From Alistipes sp. (lineage in GTDB: Bacteria > Bacteroidota > Bacteroidia > Bacteroidales > Rikenellaceae), in the NCBI GenBank assembly GCA_017559615.1, contig JAFYRB010000103.1, positions 1-6,019 on the forward strand: 6,019 nt of DNA, written 5' to 3'. A program made the translations under genes and the position numbers. Shown here piece by piece: positions 5,913-6,019 of the stretch. The notes under the pieces were generated by a model that did no database searches, was not told the origin of the DNA, and was given only the letters and a program-made list of their open reading frames with translations. How positions within the stretch are numbered: position 1 is the stretch's first letter; every line of letters starts with the position of its first letter.

Positions 5913-6019
<107 letters not shown>

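Overview
The window looks like a chromosomal segment of a Bacteroidales bacterium, possibly Alistipes or a related Rikenellaceae genus (the genus is inferred only from general resemblance). Several signs agree. The catalase and 5S rRNA sequences are of Bacteroidetes type. Three well-formed -33/-7 promoters have the form TTTG-N19/20-TAnnTTTG used by the Bacteroidetes primary sigma factor. Recognisable Shine-Dalgarno sequences are largely absent. The proteins are typical lipoproteins and small outer-membrane barrels ending in Phe.

Left part (1-1380): the N-terminal 171 codons of a haem catalase (katA) run leftward off the window edge. A divergent rightward gene encodes a membrane-anchored DUF5715/M15-like protein, probably acting in the periplasm on peptidoglycan. 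It ends at a perfect 14-bp terminator hairpin that also separates it from the convergent gene on its right.

Middle part (1400-4690, all leftward): reading in the direction of transcription, there is a membrane-spanning tetratricopeptide regulator (lipobox, TPR helices, one transmembrane helix, coiled coil, cytoplasmic HTH-like C-terminus). It is followed by a lipoprotein with a lipocalin-like C-terminal half and then, 22 bp later, a small outer-membrane beta-barrel protein. The last two form an operon. The regulator and the operon each have their own promoter, and the two promoters share an AAAACTTTT box at the same distance from the -7 element. This is the best hint that the regulator controls itself and its neighbours. 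It is an inference.

Right part (4845-6019, leftward): a second small outer-membrane beta-barrel gene has its own promoter, an inverted repeat over the predicted transcription start and a terminator. It is followed by a roughly 450-bp stretch without a convincing gene, then the terminator and nearly complete 5S rRNA of an rRNA operon that continues off the right edge. No mobile element, CRISPR array or tRNA was found. The most interesting part of the window is the regulator-lipoprotein-barrel cluster.
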